The notes under the pieces: model-generated | Told to the model about the DNA's origin: nothing | What the model saw: the letters and a program-made list of their open reading frames with translations, nothing else | The model's database searches: none | Shown here: in pieces, positions 53,884-64,000 of the stretch | How the letters are laid out: each line of letters begins with the position of its first letter | Numbering within the stretch: position 1 is the stretch's first letter | Source: Adiantum capillus-veneris | Lineage: Eukaryota > Streptophyta > Polypodiopsida > Polypodiales > Pteridaceae | DNA: 64,000 nucleotides | Direction of reading: 5' to 3' | Assembly: GCA_014529385.2 (NCBI GenBank) | Contig: CM043949.1 | Coordinates: 145,499,350-145,563,349 of the forward strand | Position numbers and translations under genes: made by a program

Positions 53884-56800
53884 TGTAAGATCCCCACTTT
53901 TTGGGTCTCTTTAAAAAAAAAGAAAAATACCTTTCAATATCTATTTTGTCAAATTTTGATTTAAGATGGTTGATTGATAGTATTGTAAGATTTTAAAGTA
54001 AAAAGCAAGGCCCTTTCCATGTTTCAGTAGGTTAGACAGACGTTTGGTTCGGTTATGGAAAAATCCGCTATTTTTAGTTTTTTCATGATTTTTATGCTTT
54101 TAGGTGCTTTTTTGCAAAAAGCGAGGACGGATCCTTAATCTACGTGTTCTAGGGAAGCTATAGTTCAATTTTGTAAAAATCTGCTTTTCGAGTGCTTTTT
54201 ATGCTACTTTTAGCTTTTCATGATTTTTAATGCTTTTTAGTGAAAAGCGAATCTGCTTTCTTATTCCAGTGGACAAGGGGAACACGTGGTTCAATTTCAG
54301 ATTTTTTTTCTTTTTACGGTATTTTTAGCTTCTCATGCTTCTCGGCATTTTTGAAAAGCAATGTGCTTTTTAGGATGACCTAAACATAAAAATATTAATC
54401 TTAATCTCCGTCGGATTAAAAAATGATTACCCGAAGCAAAAACGAGACCAAACTGGACTTTTACGAGAATAATTTTTTAGAAAGCGGTACCATAAATATG
54501 TCGGGACAGTACGAGAAATTCATAATTATGTTGGGACATCACAATGCGGCATAGTCTAGCTAAGGTTCCATTAGTTGGCCGGATACTATTCAATTGATCA
54601 ATTTTACTGTAAAAATTGAATGGTCAGTGGGAGAGTTGACCACCAAAAACAAAGGCATATTTTTATTAAAGTTCCGAAAAGCATGGAGCTATTCCTAGCT
54701 GAGAAGGGGATGCTAGTAGCTAGCTTGGGGCTCACTCTTGCTTTTTGCAGTGCCTATAAAATCACCTGCAAGCCTCAGCTTTCAGTGCCGTCTGTTGCGT
54801 CTACTACGGCAAGGCTATACGTATCTATTTACGGAGTGGTGCAAGCTCTTCATCACCATCTCCATAAGCTCTTCTCTCTCGTATACGAGAAGAAGAAGAA
54901 AAAGAAGGATATTCTCTCTCTAAATGCTTACTATCTCCTCTCTTGTTTCATGGTGTACGCGCTCTCCAGAAGCTCTTGTGGTGAAAATCTCTACGTGGCC
55001 CTCATCACCGCTCTCTTGCGGCAAAGCAAGAAGCCTTTGACAACCCCTAATCGATTCTAAAGCACGGTGAGAAGCTCTAAACTTGCATAGCCATTATCAT
55101 CTCCCTCTCTATGTCGTTTTTCTGAGTAGTCACCCTCTAGGTGATTGTTTTTTCATGTACGAGTGCATGTATGGATTAACTGAGTACGTATAAAGTTTCC
55201 CCATGATTATTTCATCATGTTTAACACACTGATTTATGCGCACGATGTGTTTATGATCATATGTGTGCATAAAAAGTGCTTTTTGTTTCACATCATACAG
55301 ACGGTAGGAACACTGTTTCGGTCATAGCTCACAAAGCGATATGAATCAAGTGGAACCTTTTATACCAAAGATAAAACACATCATTTAAAACATTTTCTCT
55401 CTTAGGTGTCATGTCAAAAATAATGCACAAGCTAAGAGATTTCGAGAACCACTATATAGATTCCTCGAATGAGTAAACCCACTTAACCAATTGAAAAGCT
55501 TGATGAGACTTGATGATAAATGTATTTAGGTCTCCATTATGACCTCGGGTATGCACATTATTAATTATTCCATAACTCATTTTACCTACCTGTGTAGGGG
55601 TATAGTTTTTTTTGGTAAGTTTATTTCAGTTATTAGGTGCCCATAAACATATGTGAGGGTATACGGTTAGTCAACCCGAACTGCATAGGCAGATATGATT
55701 TAAGTGGCTTTCTTTTTGGATTACCATTTGTTTTGTGAGTATCATATGGGAAAAGTGATGTGATAGAGTGCTAGTCTATATTATGGAGCGGAGCTTGATG
55801 CATTTGTTTGAGGTCAGATACCTTCATTTGCATGTAATGAATGCTCCGAAAATGTGAAAAAGTTATTTTTTTCATATATGTGAAGTTATGGTTTATGGTT
55901 GACCTAAAGGTCGACACTGTTTTGCATCATGGTTTTGGTGATGGAATGTTATCATATGATGTATGGAACCTTGTGGATTGATGTGGATGCCTCATGTGCA
56001 TGCCTATAATTGCTTTCCACATTTCTAGGTCAAAATTAGCTCCATGTGCTAGAGAGGTGAAGTGCAAATGTGATGCATCAACTTTGCATGGTTGGATGTT
56101 GTCAAAAATGGATTTTTATATCATGTTTAGTTTCTGGTTGGACTCCTTTTATGCATGAAAATATCATGTCTTAAGAGTCATATGTGTGTGGACTCCGATT
56201 GACTATAGGAGATATGTCAAACTCCAAGTGTGGTAGTTGGTTCATTGTGAATATGATTTGCGGCTAAGGGATGAGATTCCCTCATGAATTATGGTTGTGA
56301 GTTTATGGTGGAAGACGGTGTGGCTCTTGGTTGTTTTTTTAATATGGTTATGCTGCCAAAATTTTTGCAACCATGTTATGCTCTAAAGTGGTTATGTAGG
56401 ATTGGTTGTGCGTCACCCAAGTTGGGTGGAGTGTTCATCCGTGTGATGTGATTGGATTATGGTTTATTGTTTATGGTTTTTGGATTAGATAATGAAGTGA
56501 TCTGGATGGTTTATGGTTGACATGTAAGGGTAGAGACCCTGTACAGTCTGACTTCTTGGAAAAGATTGTTTGTGCATATGGAAAGTGCTATTGTGATTGG
56601 ACTCACGTGTTATGTTTCTCATGGAAGCGTCGCTACTACAAGACCAGGATCACCTACATCGCTTAGCGTTAGACTAAACGGTTGTTGACCTGGGGCTTTG
56701 TTGGATCTTGGGTGTTCCCTAGTCTTCTTCTTTTTGTTAGGCTCATCTACGCGGTTAGTGCATCAGGGGTTCAATGACCTACACCACTAACACATCAGGG

Positions 56801-57060
56801 ATTTTGCCTTGCCTTTGCCTAAATACCCGGTGTTTGGCATCGAAGAGGCATGGCGCATAAACTATTATGGTTGGTGCTGATACCCTAACACCTATTGGTA
56901 CTTTGGATCCTTTAGAGCTCTGGTTCATGGAGGGAGGCGAAGCGGCCTCATCTTATGTCTGGCTCAAGTAGGTTGGAGGTGTTCAGACTCACTCCTAGCA
57001 AATTCTCTCTTTTCGTATAAGTAGAGTAGATGTGGATGGGTGGACCGATCCATCCCTACA
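53884..57060 (+). repeat. Probable long 3' LTR of G3 (end uncertain)
   Basis: It starts TGTAAGATCCCCAC right after a purine tract GTGTGGGAGGA (53873-53883), the standard arrangement. A TATA box GCCTATAAAATC is at 54755-54760. There is no reading frame of known type in the following 2 kb. The end is not fixed by a partner LTR; CATCCCTACA at 57051-57060 is one candidate that would give matching TGTA/TACA ends. LTRs of 3 kb are known in Tekay-type chromoviruses. Confidence 0.45.
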
Positions 57061-57638
57061 CAAGGTCCATTGCTCTGCTAGCTATGTTTTCATAAAGTTT
57101 TTGATGTTATGGTATACCCAGATTTTGTCATTGCATTAATATATGATTGATTGTTTTGTTTATATGGGGCATTAAAACAATCTCTGTTGTCATTCTTTTA
57201 TGTCTCTGTGCACTCTATTTCACTCTCCACTATATTCTCTCTCTCTAGAGCTTCCCGCAACGCGTTGTACACATATATTTACCCTCCAAAATGTTATATT
57301 TTCCTTGAGTATGCTTTCATTCATAACACCCATTTAGAGGTAGCACTATCCGCTAGGTGCCTCTAGATGCAGTCCGGCTCATGGCCTAAACTCCATGCTT
57401 TGTCGGGCACTGAGAGCTCCTCCCTATGCAAGTGCTTTTGCAATTCTGATGTGTATCAAAAATTGTATAAAGATATAAATTTGTATATTTTTTGCATAGA
57501 CCACGGGGAGGGGAATCTCTCATTCCACCTTTTTTCCTTATAGTGTGGAAATGATGGGGTTTGAAGTTGATGTGCTATGAGATTTGCAATTAATTCTTCA
57601 ATCTTCCATCCTGGAGAGTACATGGTCTCTTCTTTGTT
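57061..57638. other. Non-genic stretch
   Basis: I see no conserved frame or repeat; CT-rich and AT-rich pieces alternate. Confidence 0.35.
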
Positions 57639-57941
57639 TTAATACATGCGTACAAATTCATATGCTCTTGGAGATAGTTGAAATTTTTGATTCATTGGAA
57701 CTACAATGCCAATGCACTCCACCTGTGGATGACTATCAGCTACAGAGACGGATGCTTCCACTACTTGTCCAACATCTTCAAACAGACTATCATTCTCCTA
57801 TTTTGCAATAAAAAGATGCACCTGATGAAATTGTGCACCCTCTAGACCATGTATATCTAAATACCAATTCCTAAGATCATTGCAAGTATAGTCAATTGAG
57901 ACAGCAACCCTTGTAATATTTCTTTTTGGAGCCATCTCATC
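57639..57941 (-). CDS. Possible exon of unknown function, with one stop
   Basis: On the minus strand a pyrimidine-rich tract and CAG (TTCTTTTAATTTCAG) precede GATGAGATGGCTCCAAAAAG, a good splice acceptor. The frame then reads about 100 codons (DEMAPKRNITRVAVSIDYTC, RNWYLDIHGLEGAQFHQVHL, DVGQVVEASVSVADSHPQVE, CIGIVVPMNQKFQL) with a single TAG in the middle and an end at TAA 57639-57641. The composition is protein-like rather than repeat-like. I do not recognise the family; it may be a decayed host gene or a transposon fragment. Confidence 0.3.
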
Positions 57942-57979
57942 CTGAAATTAAAAGAAAAATCAATTCCTACTATAGCACA

Positions 57980-58460
57980 TATTCCACCACTAGTTCAAGC
58001 TAGATGGTCCAAGCAAGTACATATAGTAAGTCTCTAAACTAGTTAACTAAGGGGGAAGAGAGGAGCAAGGTCCACCACTTGTCCATGCTCAACTCTAAAC
58101 AACATAGAGAGTTGGGAGGACACTGGTTGTCTAATGTAGGAATGTGGAAATCATAGAAGATTGACCACTTCTCCAACCTATCTTTTTTAGAGAAACAAAA
58201 TAGTTGGCCTTACTATTATCCATGTGTCTAACCTATACATCATTGTATAATAAAAATTCACTTGTCGAGACTAGGATTGGAACAATGGAGAGAAGCAGTA
58301 TCCACCACTTGTTATCTAACCTAGAAATGGGGATTGTTGGTCTCAAGAATCATTGGGACATAGAGAGAAGATACGTTCCACCACTTGTCCAAGCTTGGAT
58401 CAATTGAGATATGGCCTAGCTTCAATGGGGATATGTATTTTCCATTTCTAGAAATGGGGA
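57980..58460. repeat. Dispersed repeat with core CCACTTGTCCAAGCTA (left of C2)
   Basis: Variants of the core occur near 57985, 58070, 58299 and 58378, the last in the context TCAAGAATCATTGGGACATA then GGATCAATTGAGA. The same context occurs right of C2 at 63165-63235. C2 therefore sits inside a region of this repeat. Confidence 0.7.
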
Positions 58461-58540
58461 TTGTTGGTCTACTAGCAATGGAAAATACATATCCACTAGT
58501 AGATTTCCTTGATGTTGAAAATAGCTAGGTTTTTCCATGG

Positions 58541-58597
58541 TTTAGGGTTTAGGGTTTAGGGAAAATACATTGAAAATACATGGTTTAGGGTTTAGGG
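58541..58597 (+). repeat. Interstitial telomere-type repeats
   Basis: TTTAGGG three times (58541-58561) and twice (58584-58597), each followed by AAAATACATTGAAAATACAT. They lie exactly where the RNase H of C2 breaks off, between two direct copies of a string containing ATACATATCCACTAGTAG (58488 and 58611). Confidence 0.9.
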
Positions 58598-58599
58598 AA

Positions 58600-58759
58600 A
58601 ATACATTGAAAATACATATCCACTAGTAGATTTCCTAGTATCCATGTCACCTGCCATGTCTGCATCAAAATATCCCTGCAACTTTAAGTCACTTTTGCCA
58701 TAACAGATACACTTTGATTGTGTACCTTTCAAATATTTTAAAATGCATTTGACAACTTC
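58600..58759 (-). pseudogene. C2 RNase H, truncated
   Basis: The minus strand reads VVKCILKYLKGTQSKCIC, then LQGYFDADMAGDMDTRKSTS and ends at GYVFSM, where the telomere-repeat junction starts. The first catalytic Asp region is present; the later ones are lost. A short string encoding the same RKSTSGY piece reappears at 58490-58515 after the junction. Confidence 0.75.
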
Positions 58760-59773
58760 TCAATGCGCTTTGCTAGGATTCAACATGTATCGGCTAAAAA
58801 CTCCCACTGCATAAGCAATGTCGGGACGAGTGGCAACCATAGCATACATAAGAGAACCACAAGCTGATGCATAAGGGATTACCTTTATTGCTTTCAATGC
58901 CACCTCATCCTTTGGGCAATCTGCTTTGCTAAGCTTAGTGTATGGAGGTAAAGGTACCCCAAGAGACTTAGCATCAGTCATATTAAATCTATCAAGTACT
59001 TTTGCAATGTACCTTTCTTGAGATAAAAACAACAATTTTAGCTTTCTATCTCTTTTAATACGCATGCCCAAAATATGCTCTGTATCACCCAAATCCTTCA
59101 TAGAAAATGCTGAATTTAGATTACGTTTCAGAGCATCAAGACTAGTCTTGTGTTTCCCAGCAAGCAGCATGTCATCAACATAGAGAACAAGTATGATAGG
59201 ACTACCATCTCCATCCCTTTTCGTATACAAACAATGATCTGCATGGTTGCATTTAAAGCATTGAGACAGCATAACAGTGTCAAACTTCTTATACCACTAT
59301 CGTGATGATTGTCTCAAACCATACAGAGCCCTTTTTAGTTTGCATGCAAGCTCCTCTCATGTAGGAACTACAAAACCTTCAGGCTGTTTCATGTATATGT
59401 CCTCTTCAATGTCACCATGAAAAAACATTGTCTTTACATCCATTTGATTCAATTCCAAATCAAGCACCGCAAGAGCAAAAAGGACACGTAAAGTTGTAAG
59501 CTTTAAAACAGGAGAAAATATTTCTTGAAAATCAATTTCTTCTTTCTGTGCATATCCTTTTGCAACCAATCTTGCCTTGTACTTGAGTTTTTTATCCACT
59601 ATCTTAATCTTGCATACCCATTTGTTAGAAATATCCTTTCTCCCTTTAGGCAATGGCACAAGATCCCAAGCATCATTTGCATACAAGGATTTCATTTCCT
59701 CTTGCATCGCAAGCTCACTTACTGCTTGACTCACATGATTTGGCCTCTTTATATGTATGAGGTTCACCCTCAT
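58760..59773 (-). pseudogene. C2 reverse transcriptase
   Basis: NKWVCKIKIVDKKLKYKARL, IFSPVLKLTTLRVLFALAVL and QMDVKTMFFHGDIEEDIYMK (59773-59357), then LVLYVDDMLLAGKHKTSLDA and HILGMRIKRDRKLKLLFLSQ (59272-58760). The active site YVDD is intact. The part between (59356-59273) has stops (for example in CKL-YGLRQSSR region). Both open parts are in one frame. Confidence 0.9.
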
Positions 59774-60015
59774 CTGACAACATTACATGATCCAAAGAGG
59801 AGTTAAAATCTCTGCTTTTGCCTTCTCAAACGAGTTGACCTGTGTACCCAATGATCTACATTCTTAGGAAACGAGTCTACATCATAAGGCACCTCATTTT
59901 CAGCTCTATCAGGCTGCTGAAAATCATTTTCAGCCAATTCAGGTGGCTGTCCATCCTCATTAGGAGCATCAAAATCATGTCCATCCTCATTAGGAGCATC
60001 AAAATCATGTCCTAC

Positions 60016-61014
60016 CTATTGCTCAAGGTTAACCGACTGATTATCAATTTTAGCTTGCGGTAATGCATCATGAGGCTCTTTTTCAACATCAATGGGTGGT
60101 ACGGAAGGCTGAAGTCTGACTGTTTTCTTATCAGTATCAGATTTTGTAGCATTCTTAAGCAATTTTGCCTCATTGAACAATACATCTCGGCTGCGTATTA
60201 CCTTTATAAACTGTGGTAACCACACTCTATAGCCCATTTCACCTTCTTCCCCATAACCTAGGAAGACTCCTTTAATGAACTTCATATCAAGCCTTGTTCT
60301 CAAGTCATTGCGTACATGAACAAAAGCTTCGTATGAAAATACTCTCAAATGATCATAAGAGGTAGGTTTTCCAGACCAAACCTCCTATGAAATGTCATTT
60401 TTCAATGTACTATTAGGAGAGTGATTGCAAATATGAATTGCAGTTTTCAATGCCTTCCCCCAAAACTCTTGGGAAAGATTAGCGGTGGACAACATGCAAC
60501 ACACTCTCTCACATAAAGTACGATTATACCTCTCAGCCACACCATTAGAAGACGGATTATAAGGGGCTATTAACTCCCTTTTAATCCCATTTTCATCACA
60601 AAAAGGCTGAAATTTAGCAGATACATACTCTCGTTCATTATCCGATCTGAGACATTTAAGCTTAGTACTCTTTTGCATAGTGACAAAAGCATGAAACTTC
60701 TTAAAAACATTAAAAGCCTCACTCTTACTTTTCAACAAATGAAACCATCCTTTCCTAGTACAATCATCAATGAATGTAACAAAATACAATGCACCACCAA
60801 AAGACTTAACATGCATAGTGTATACATCGGAGTGAATAAGGTCAAGAGGATTAGCTTTGCAAGAGACACCAGAATAATAAGAAGATTTCTTTTGATTTCC
60901 ATAAAGACAATCGTTACAAAAATCCAAGTTTTTGCCTTTTACATCAACCCTCTTTAGAGAGGAAAGAACATCAATACCCTTTTGGCTCATATGGCCAAGT
61001 CTCTTATGCCACAA
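60016..61014 (-). pseudogene. C2 integrase
   Basis: The GAG-preintegrase start MWHKRLGHMSQKGIDVL is followed by DFCNDCLYGNQKK. The core has D in LIHSDVYTMHVKSFGG, D in CLRSDNEREYV and E in SNGVAERYNR. After a stop near 60385 the frame continues with FSYEAFVHVRNDLRTRLDMK and FLGYGEEGEMGYRVW. All three catalytic acids are present. Confidence 0.88.
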
Positions 61015-61071
61015 TTCCGTGTGTGAAGCAACTTCAGCAACAACAAGAAACTTGCCAAGAAAAGCTTTGCA

Positions 61072-61476
61072 TCAAAGATAGTACAAAGTACCTCTTTTAG
61101 ACCCTTTTGCAACAAGAACAGAGACCTTAAGCAACTTCCATGAGCCCCCGGAAAAGATGGTAGTATAACCATGTTTATCTAATTGGCCAACATATAACAA
61201 AATTTTCTTAATTCTTGGTACAAACCTGACATCATTCAACACAAGCTCTTGACCTTTGTTAAGAGCCAAACACATAGTACCTATTCCCTCAGTATTGCAA
61301 GAAAAATTATCACCAAGGTACACCTTGCCATAATTGCCTGCAGCATATGTAGCAAAACACTCCAAAGATGGAGTCACATGGAATGAAGCACCACTAGAAT
61401 CCACTATCCATGACTGGGATAGGCCACCATTAGCACTGAGCAATGCATCAATGACATCTTTCTTTGAGATAAGCAT
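61072..61476 (-). pseudogene. C2 protease
   Basis: QSWIVDSSGASFHVTPSLEC: the copia protease block with an extra Ser between Asp and Ser-Gly (D-S-S-G instead of D-S-G), which may itself be an inactivating insertion. YGKVYLGDN follows, then LNDVRFVPRIKKILLYVGQL. Confidence 0.8.
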
Positions 61477-61521
61477 GTCTTCTGCATTAGCTATCGATCA
61501 CCAAATCTAAGGGGCATGAAG

Positions 61522-62430
61522 CTACAACCAAGATTTCCTCAATGTCTGACGACTCCTCAATGACCACACTAGAGGATACATCTGCATTCTAAGCATCCCT
61601 GGAGGAATCACCTGCTGAGTTTTCCCCTTTCTTCTCATCTTTCTTCTTCTTATCTTGCATTTCCTTCTTCCTTTCCTACTCTTTTTTGAATTACCTGCAA
61701 TCGGGTTTCTTGTGACCCTTTCTGTCACATTGATAACAAGTGACGTCCTTATCCTTTGTCTTGCTATTACTTCTATTTTGAGTCCTGTTGCCCGCATCAC
61801 ACTTTTGATTTCTACCTCTTGCATTGTAGGCAGAACTGCCACCTTCCCCACTAGACTTGCGTCTAATCTCTTCATTAAGAATAGACCCTCTCACACCGTC
61901 ATACGTGAGGGTGGGACTGTTGCTGAAAGAGACAACCAAGGTTTCCCAAGTATCTGGCAATGGCATAGCAAGAAAATAGCTTTCAGCTTATCATCGAATT
62001 GCTGAAGCCCAGTGTCTTGCAACTCACTCAACACACCTACAAAAGCACTCAAATGTTCAGAAGCTGACTCCGAGTCATCAACCTGCATATTCACCAACTT
62101 TCGCATCAAATGCATTTGGTTCATAGGCGTGGTGTTTTCATAATTGGACTTTAGCTTTTTCCATATTTCATAAGCAGATTCCAAATGCTTGATGTCCGTC
62201 AAAATCCCATCATTGATAGCCATTTTGATGTAGTCCATAGCCTTCTTTTTCAACCTGGCCCACTCTTGGTCAGACAAACCTGGTGGCTTATTCTCTTCCA
62301 ATGCATCTTCACAATCCTTTAGGAAAAGGATACCTTGCATGCGTTCTTGCCAGAGGTCAAAGCCTTGACCATCAAACTGTTTGATTTCCATCAAACTTTT
62401 AGTGTTAGATGCGAAAGAGCGAGAAGCCAT
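61522..62430 (-). pseudogene. C2 gag
   Basis: It starts MASRSFASNTKSLMEIKQFD (ATG 62430), followed by SAYEIWKKLKSNYENTTPMN and KLVNMQVDDSESASEHLSAF. The frame changes near 61960 to reach LPDTWETLVVSFSNSP and the zinc knuckle CYQCDRKGHKKPDC. The typical copia gag layout is complete apart from the frameshift. Confidence 0.88.
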
Positions 62431-62832
62431 TTTAATTCAACCACAAGTGTGTATACAAGAGAGATGCAATAGGCTGAAAATTTCAGCAAATAGGAGCAAC
62501 CACAAGACTTTGCATATGATAGACCACAATTTCTTTACATGAAACTGTCCAAATCTGAAATTTCAGCTGAAAAGTGCAATTTCAAGCACTTTTCACTCAA
62601 TTTGTCGCAACAAACATCAATACATGTGATCCCACAACTTTGGTACACCTACGTATTGCTGTTTTGACCTGTTATAACCTGTTTTGCCCTAAAAACAACC
62701 TGTTTTGGCAGTTTTGTTGACCTTTTTGACTTCGGAAGCAAGGGGCTTTGCGATGGAAGCGAAATTGATTGTGGGAGAGCAATTTGAACTCGCTGTCCAA
62801 CAGACTGTACTGGGTTGTTTTGAAACCCTAGG

Positions 62833-62844
62833 GCTCTGATACCA
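62833..62844 (-). promoter_or_regulatory. C2 primer-binding site
   Basis: The minus strand reads TGGTATCAGAGC, identical to the C1 site, two bases from the expected LTR end (62847). Confidence 0.92.
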
Positions 62845-62964
62845 GTTGAAAGCATGAAGCAGAAAGTACCGGTAGGTGCACGTCACGATGTAGTGTAGGA
62901 TTGGGGCAAGAAGCAGGAGACGGAGTGCAGCAGAGAGGAAGTTAAAGCTAAGCTCCATTTTTTT

Positions 62965-63061
62965 GAATCTTAGGTTGGACAAGTGGTGGAACTTATCTTC
63001 TTTTTGTGTCTCAGTGATTCTTGAGACCAAAAATCTCCACCACATGTCCAACCTAAGATTC
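62965..63061. repeat. Perfect-looking hairpin, 25-bp arms
   Basis: The left arm 62965-62989 (GAATCTTAGGTTGGACAAGT and five more bases) is the reverse complement of 63037-63061 with one mismatch; the loop is 47 bases. The left arm plus loop is also a near-perfect inverted copy of 63147-63216. Both belong to the CCACTTGTCCAAG repeat family. Confidence 0.85.
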
Positions 63062-63146
63062 ATAAATAGTAGTTCATTTAGTTCAAAGATCTAACACTTG
63101 CCTAATCTCTAGAGAGAGGGGGAAGGAAAGCTAGATATCTAATCTA

Positions 63147-64000
63147 GGAATGGAGATTTTTGGTCTCAAGAATCACTGAGACACAAAAAGAAGATAATTT
63201 CCACCACTTGTCCAACCTTGGATCAATTGAAACATGGAGAGAAGGAAGCTCCACCAATTTTCCAAACTGGGGTCTTTTTCAAGGTCCACCACTTGTCCAA
63301 GCTAGCCTGGTTTCAATTGAGTCATGGAAGCATCTAAGGACCGCCACTTGTCCAAGCTAGGATCCACTGAGACATGGAGAGAAGAAATATGAACCATTTT
63401 TTAAAGCTAAGCTCCATTTTTGAAACATGAAAACCCATATATATGTTGTACAAGGGTAGTTTTGTTTCAAGGTCCACCACTTGTCTTAGCTGAGCTCTAT
63501 TGAATCTGGGAAACTGGGAACTGGGAAAAGTTATCCAATGCACCATTTGTCCAAGCTAACCGTATTGACAAGAGATAAAGGCAAGCTCCATAATATGTCC
63601 AAGCTAGGCTCCATTAGGACATGAGAAACCACTTGTCCAAGCTAGGCTCCCTTAAAACATGGGTAGAAGCAGAGATCCACCACTTGTCCAAGCTACGGAC
63701 AACCTTGAACAATATTGCTTCTCACCAATTGGAAAACCATGGTGTGTCTTACATGAAATTTTTTGTTACATGGCCCGCTACTACTTTTCAAATCTTTCTC
63801 CAAGCTATGATATTTTTGATACAGGGCCCGCTACTACTTTTCAAATCTTTCTCCAAGCTACGATATTTCTGTTATACAGGGCCCGCTACTACTTTTCAAA
63901 TCTTTCTCCAAGCTACGATATTGTTTCTCATCATTGGAAAAACTCATGATATGGTGTACATGGAGAGTTCTGATCCTAGCTCCACCACTTGTCCAAGCTA
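63147..64000. repeat. Array of the CCACTTGTCCAAGCTA repeat (right of C2), running off the window
   Basis: The core occurs near 63197, 63282, 63343, 63629, 63676 and 63983, with weaker copies between (for example CACCATTTGTCCAAGCTA near 63541). Copies are joined by variable pieces such as GGATCAATTGAGACATGGAG. Spacing is irregular, from about 50 to 250 bp. No coding potential. Confidence 0.8.
63770..63925. repeat. Minisatellite, three units of 52-57 bp
   Basis: Each unit holds GGCCCGCTACTACTTTTCAA, then TCTTTCTCCAAGCTA and GATATT, at about 63772, 63824 and 63881. The CCAAGCTA piece links it to the surrounding repeat family. Confidence 0.9.

Larger units (their letters stand above)
58600..62846 (-). 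mobile_element. C2: truncated Ty1/copia element
   Basis: The minus-strand order is PBS, gag, PR, IN, RT and part of RNase H. The 3' LTR and the rest of RNase H are missing. The coding region has stops and frameshifts. The 5' LTR should begin at 62847 (TGAAAGCATG on the plus strand), but its far end is not recognisable among the repeats that follow. Confidence 0.88.

Noticed and set aside
54620-55060. 146-codon plus-strand frame after the chromovirus integrase
   Set aside because: It spans the TATA box and the presumed transcribed part of the G3 LTR and has no recognisable domain; more likely chance.

Overview
The window is nuclear DNA of a land plant. The evidence is a two-exon UDP-glycosyltransferase gene with the plant PSPG box and a GT-AG intron, Ty1/copia elements primed by the initiator-Met-type site TGGTATCAGAGC, Ty3/gypsy elements, and short TTTAGGG (plant-type telomere) runs. 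The long AG/AC microsatellites and the retrotransposon density suggest a large genome. A fern or other seed-free plant is possible, but that is a low-confidence guess.

Layout. 1-2865: no gene seen, several AG/CT microsatellites. 2866-6032 (-): a complete-looking UGT gene (495 residues, two exons), the only convincing host gene; its intron holds a decayed copy of part of its own exon 2. 6.4-14.1 kb: tandem duplications, two long AC microsatellites, a decayed copia remnant (gag, PBS and LTR, minus strand), and a plus-strand gypsy fragment at 14.1 kb.

14276-52256 is one nested retrotransposon complex, resolved here by target-site duplications (TSDs). The outer element G1 (Ty3/gypsy, minus strand, TSD AAGGT, about 19.6 kb without insertions) has the order gag, zinc knuckles, PR1, RT, RNase H, IN, a second protease PR2, then a separate coiled-coil-rich extra ORF. 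A 2,030-bp solo LTR sits in its 3' LTR. Copia element C1 (plus strand, 29286-45582, TSD TTTTC) is inserted in G1 PR1. Gypsy element G2 (minus strand, 29354-40094, TSD CCCCA) is inserted in the 5' LTR of C1. A 290-bp MITE (TSD TA) is inserted in the 5' LTR of G2. G2 is a relative of G1 that keeps gag and PR1 but has no RT, RNase H or IN; instead its single reading frame runs into a basic domain with repeated W-x-P-K motifs.

G1 and G2 share three features that ordinary annotation does not explain: arrays of a 24-bp palindrome in the untranslated leader (and, in G1, a second array in front of the extra ORF); a second internal polypurine tract that matches the 3' polypurine tract of the same element base for base; and a conserved non-coding block around that internal tract. 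I regard this shared architecture as the most interesting system in the window.

52.26-57.1 kb: remains of a plus-strand chromovirus (integrase, chromodomain, polypurine tract and a long 3' LTR). 57.6-57.9 kb: a possible exon of unknown function (minus strand). 58.6-62.85 kb: a decayed minus-strand copia element C2 whose RNase H is cut off at a junction containing interstitial telomere repeats. Both flanks of C2 consist of a dispersed repeat with the core CCACTTGTCCAAGCTA, which continues to the end of the window.
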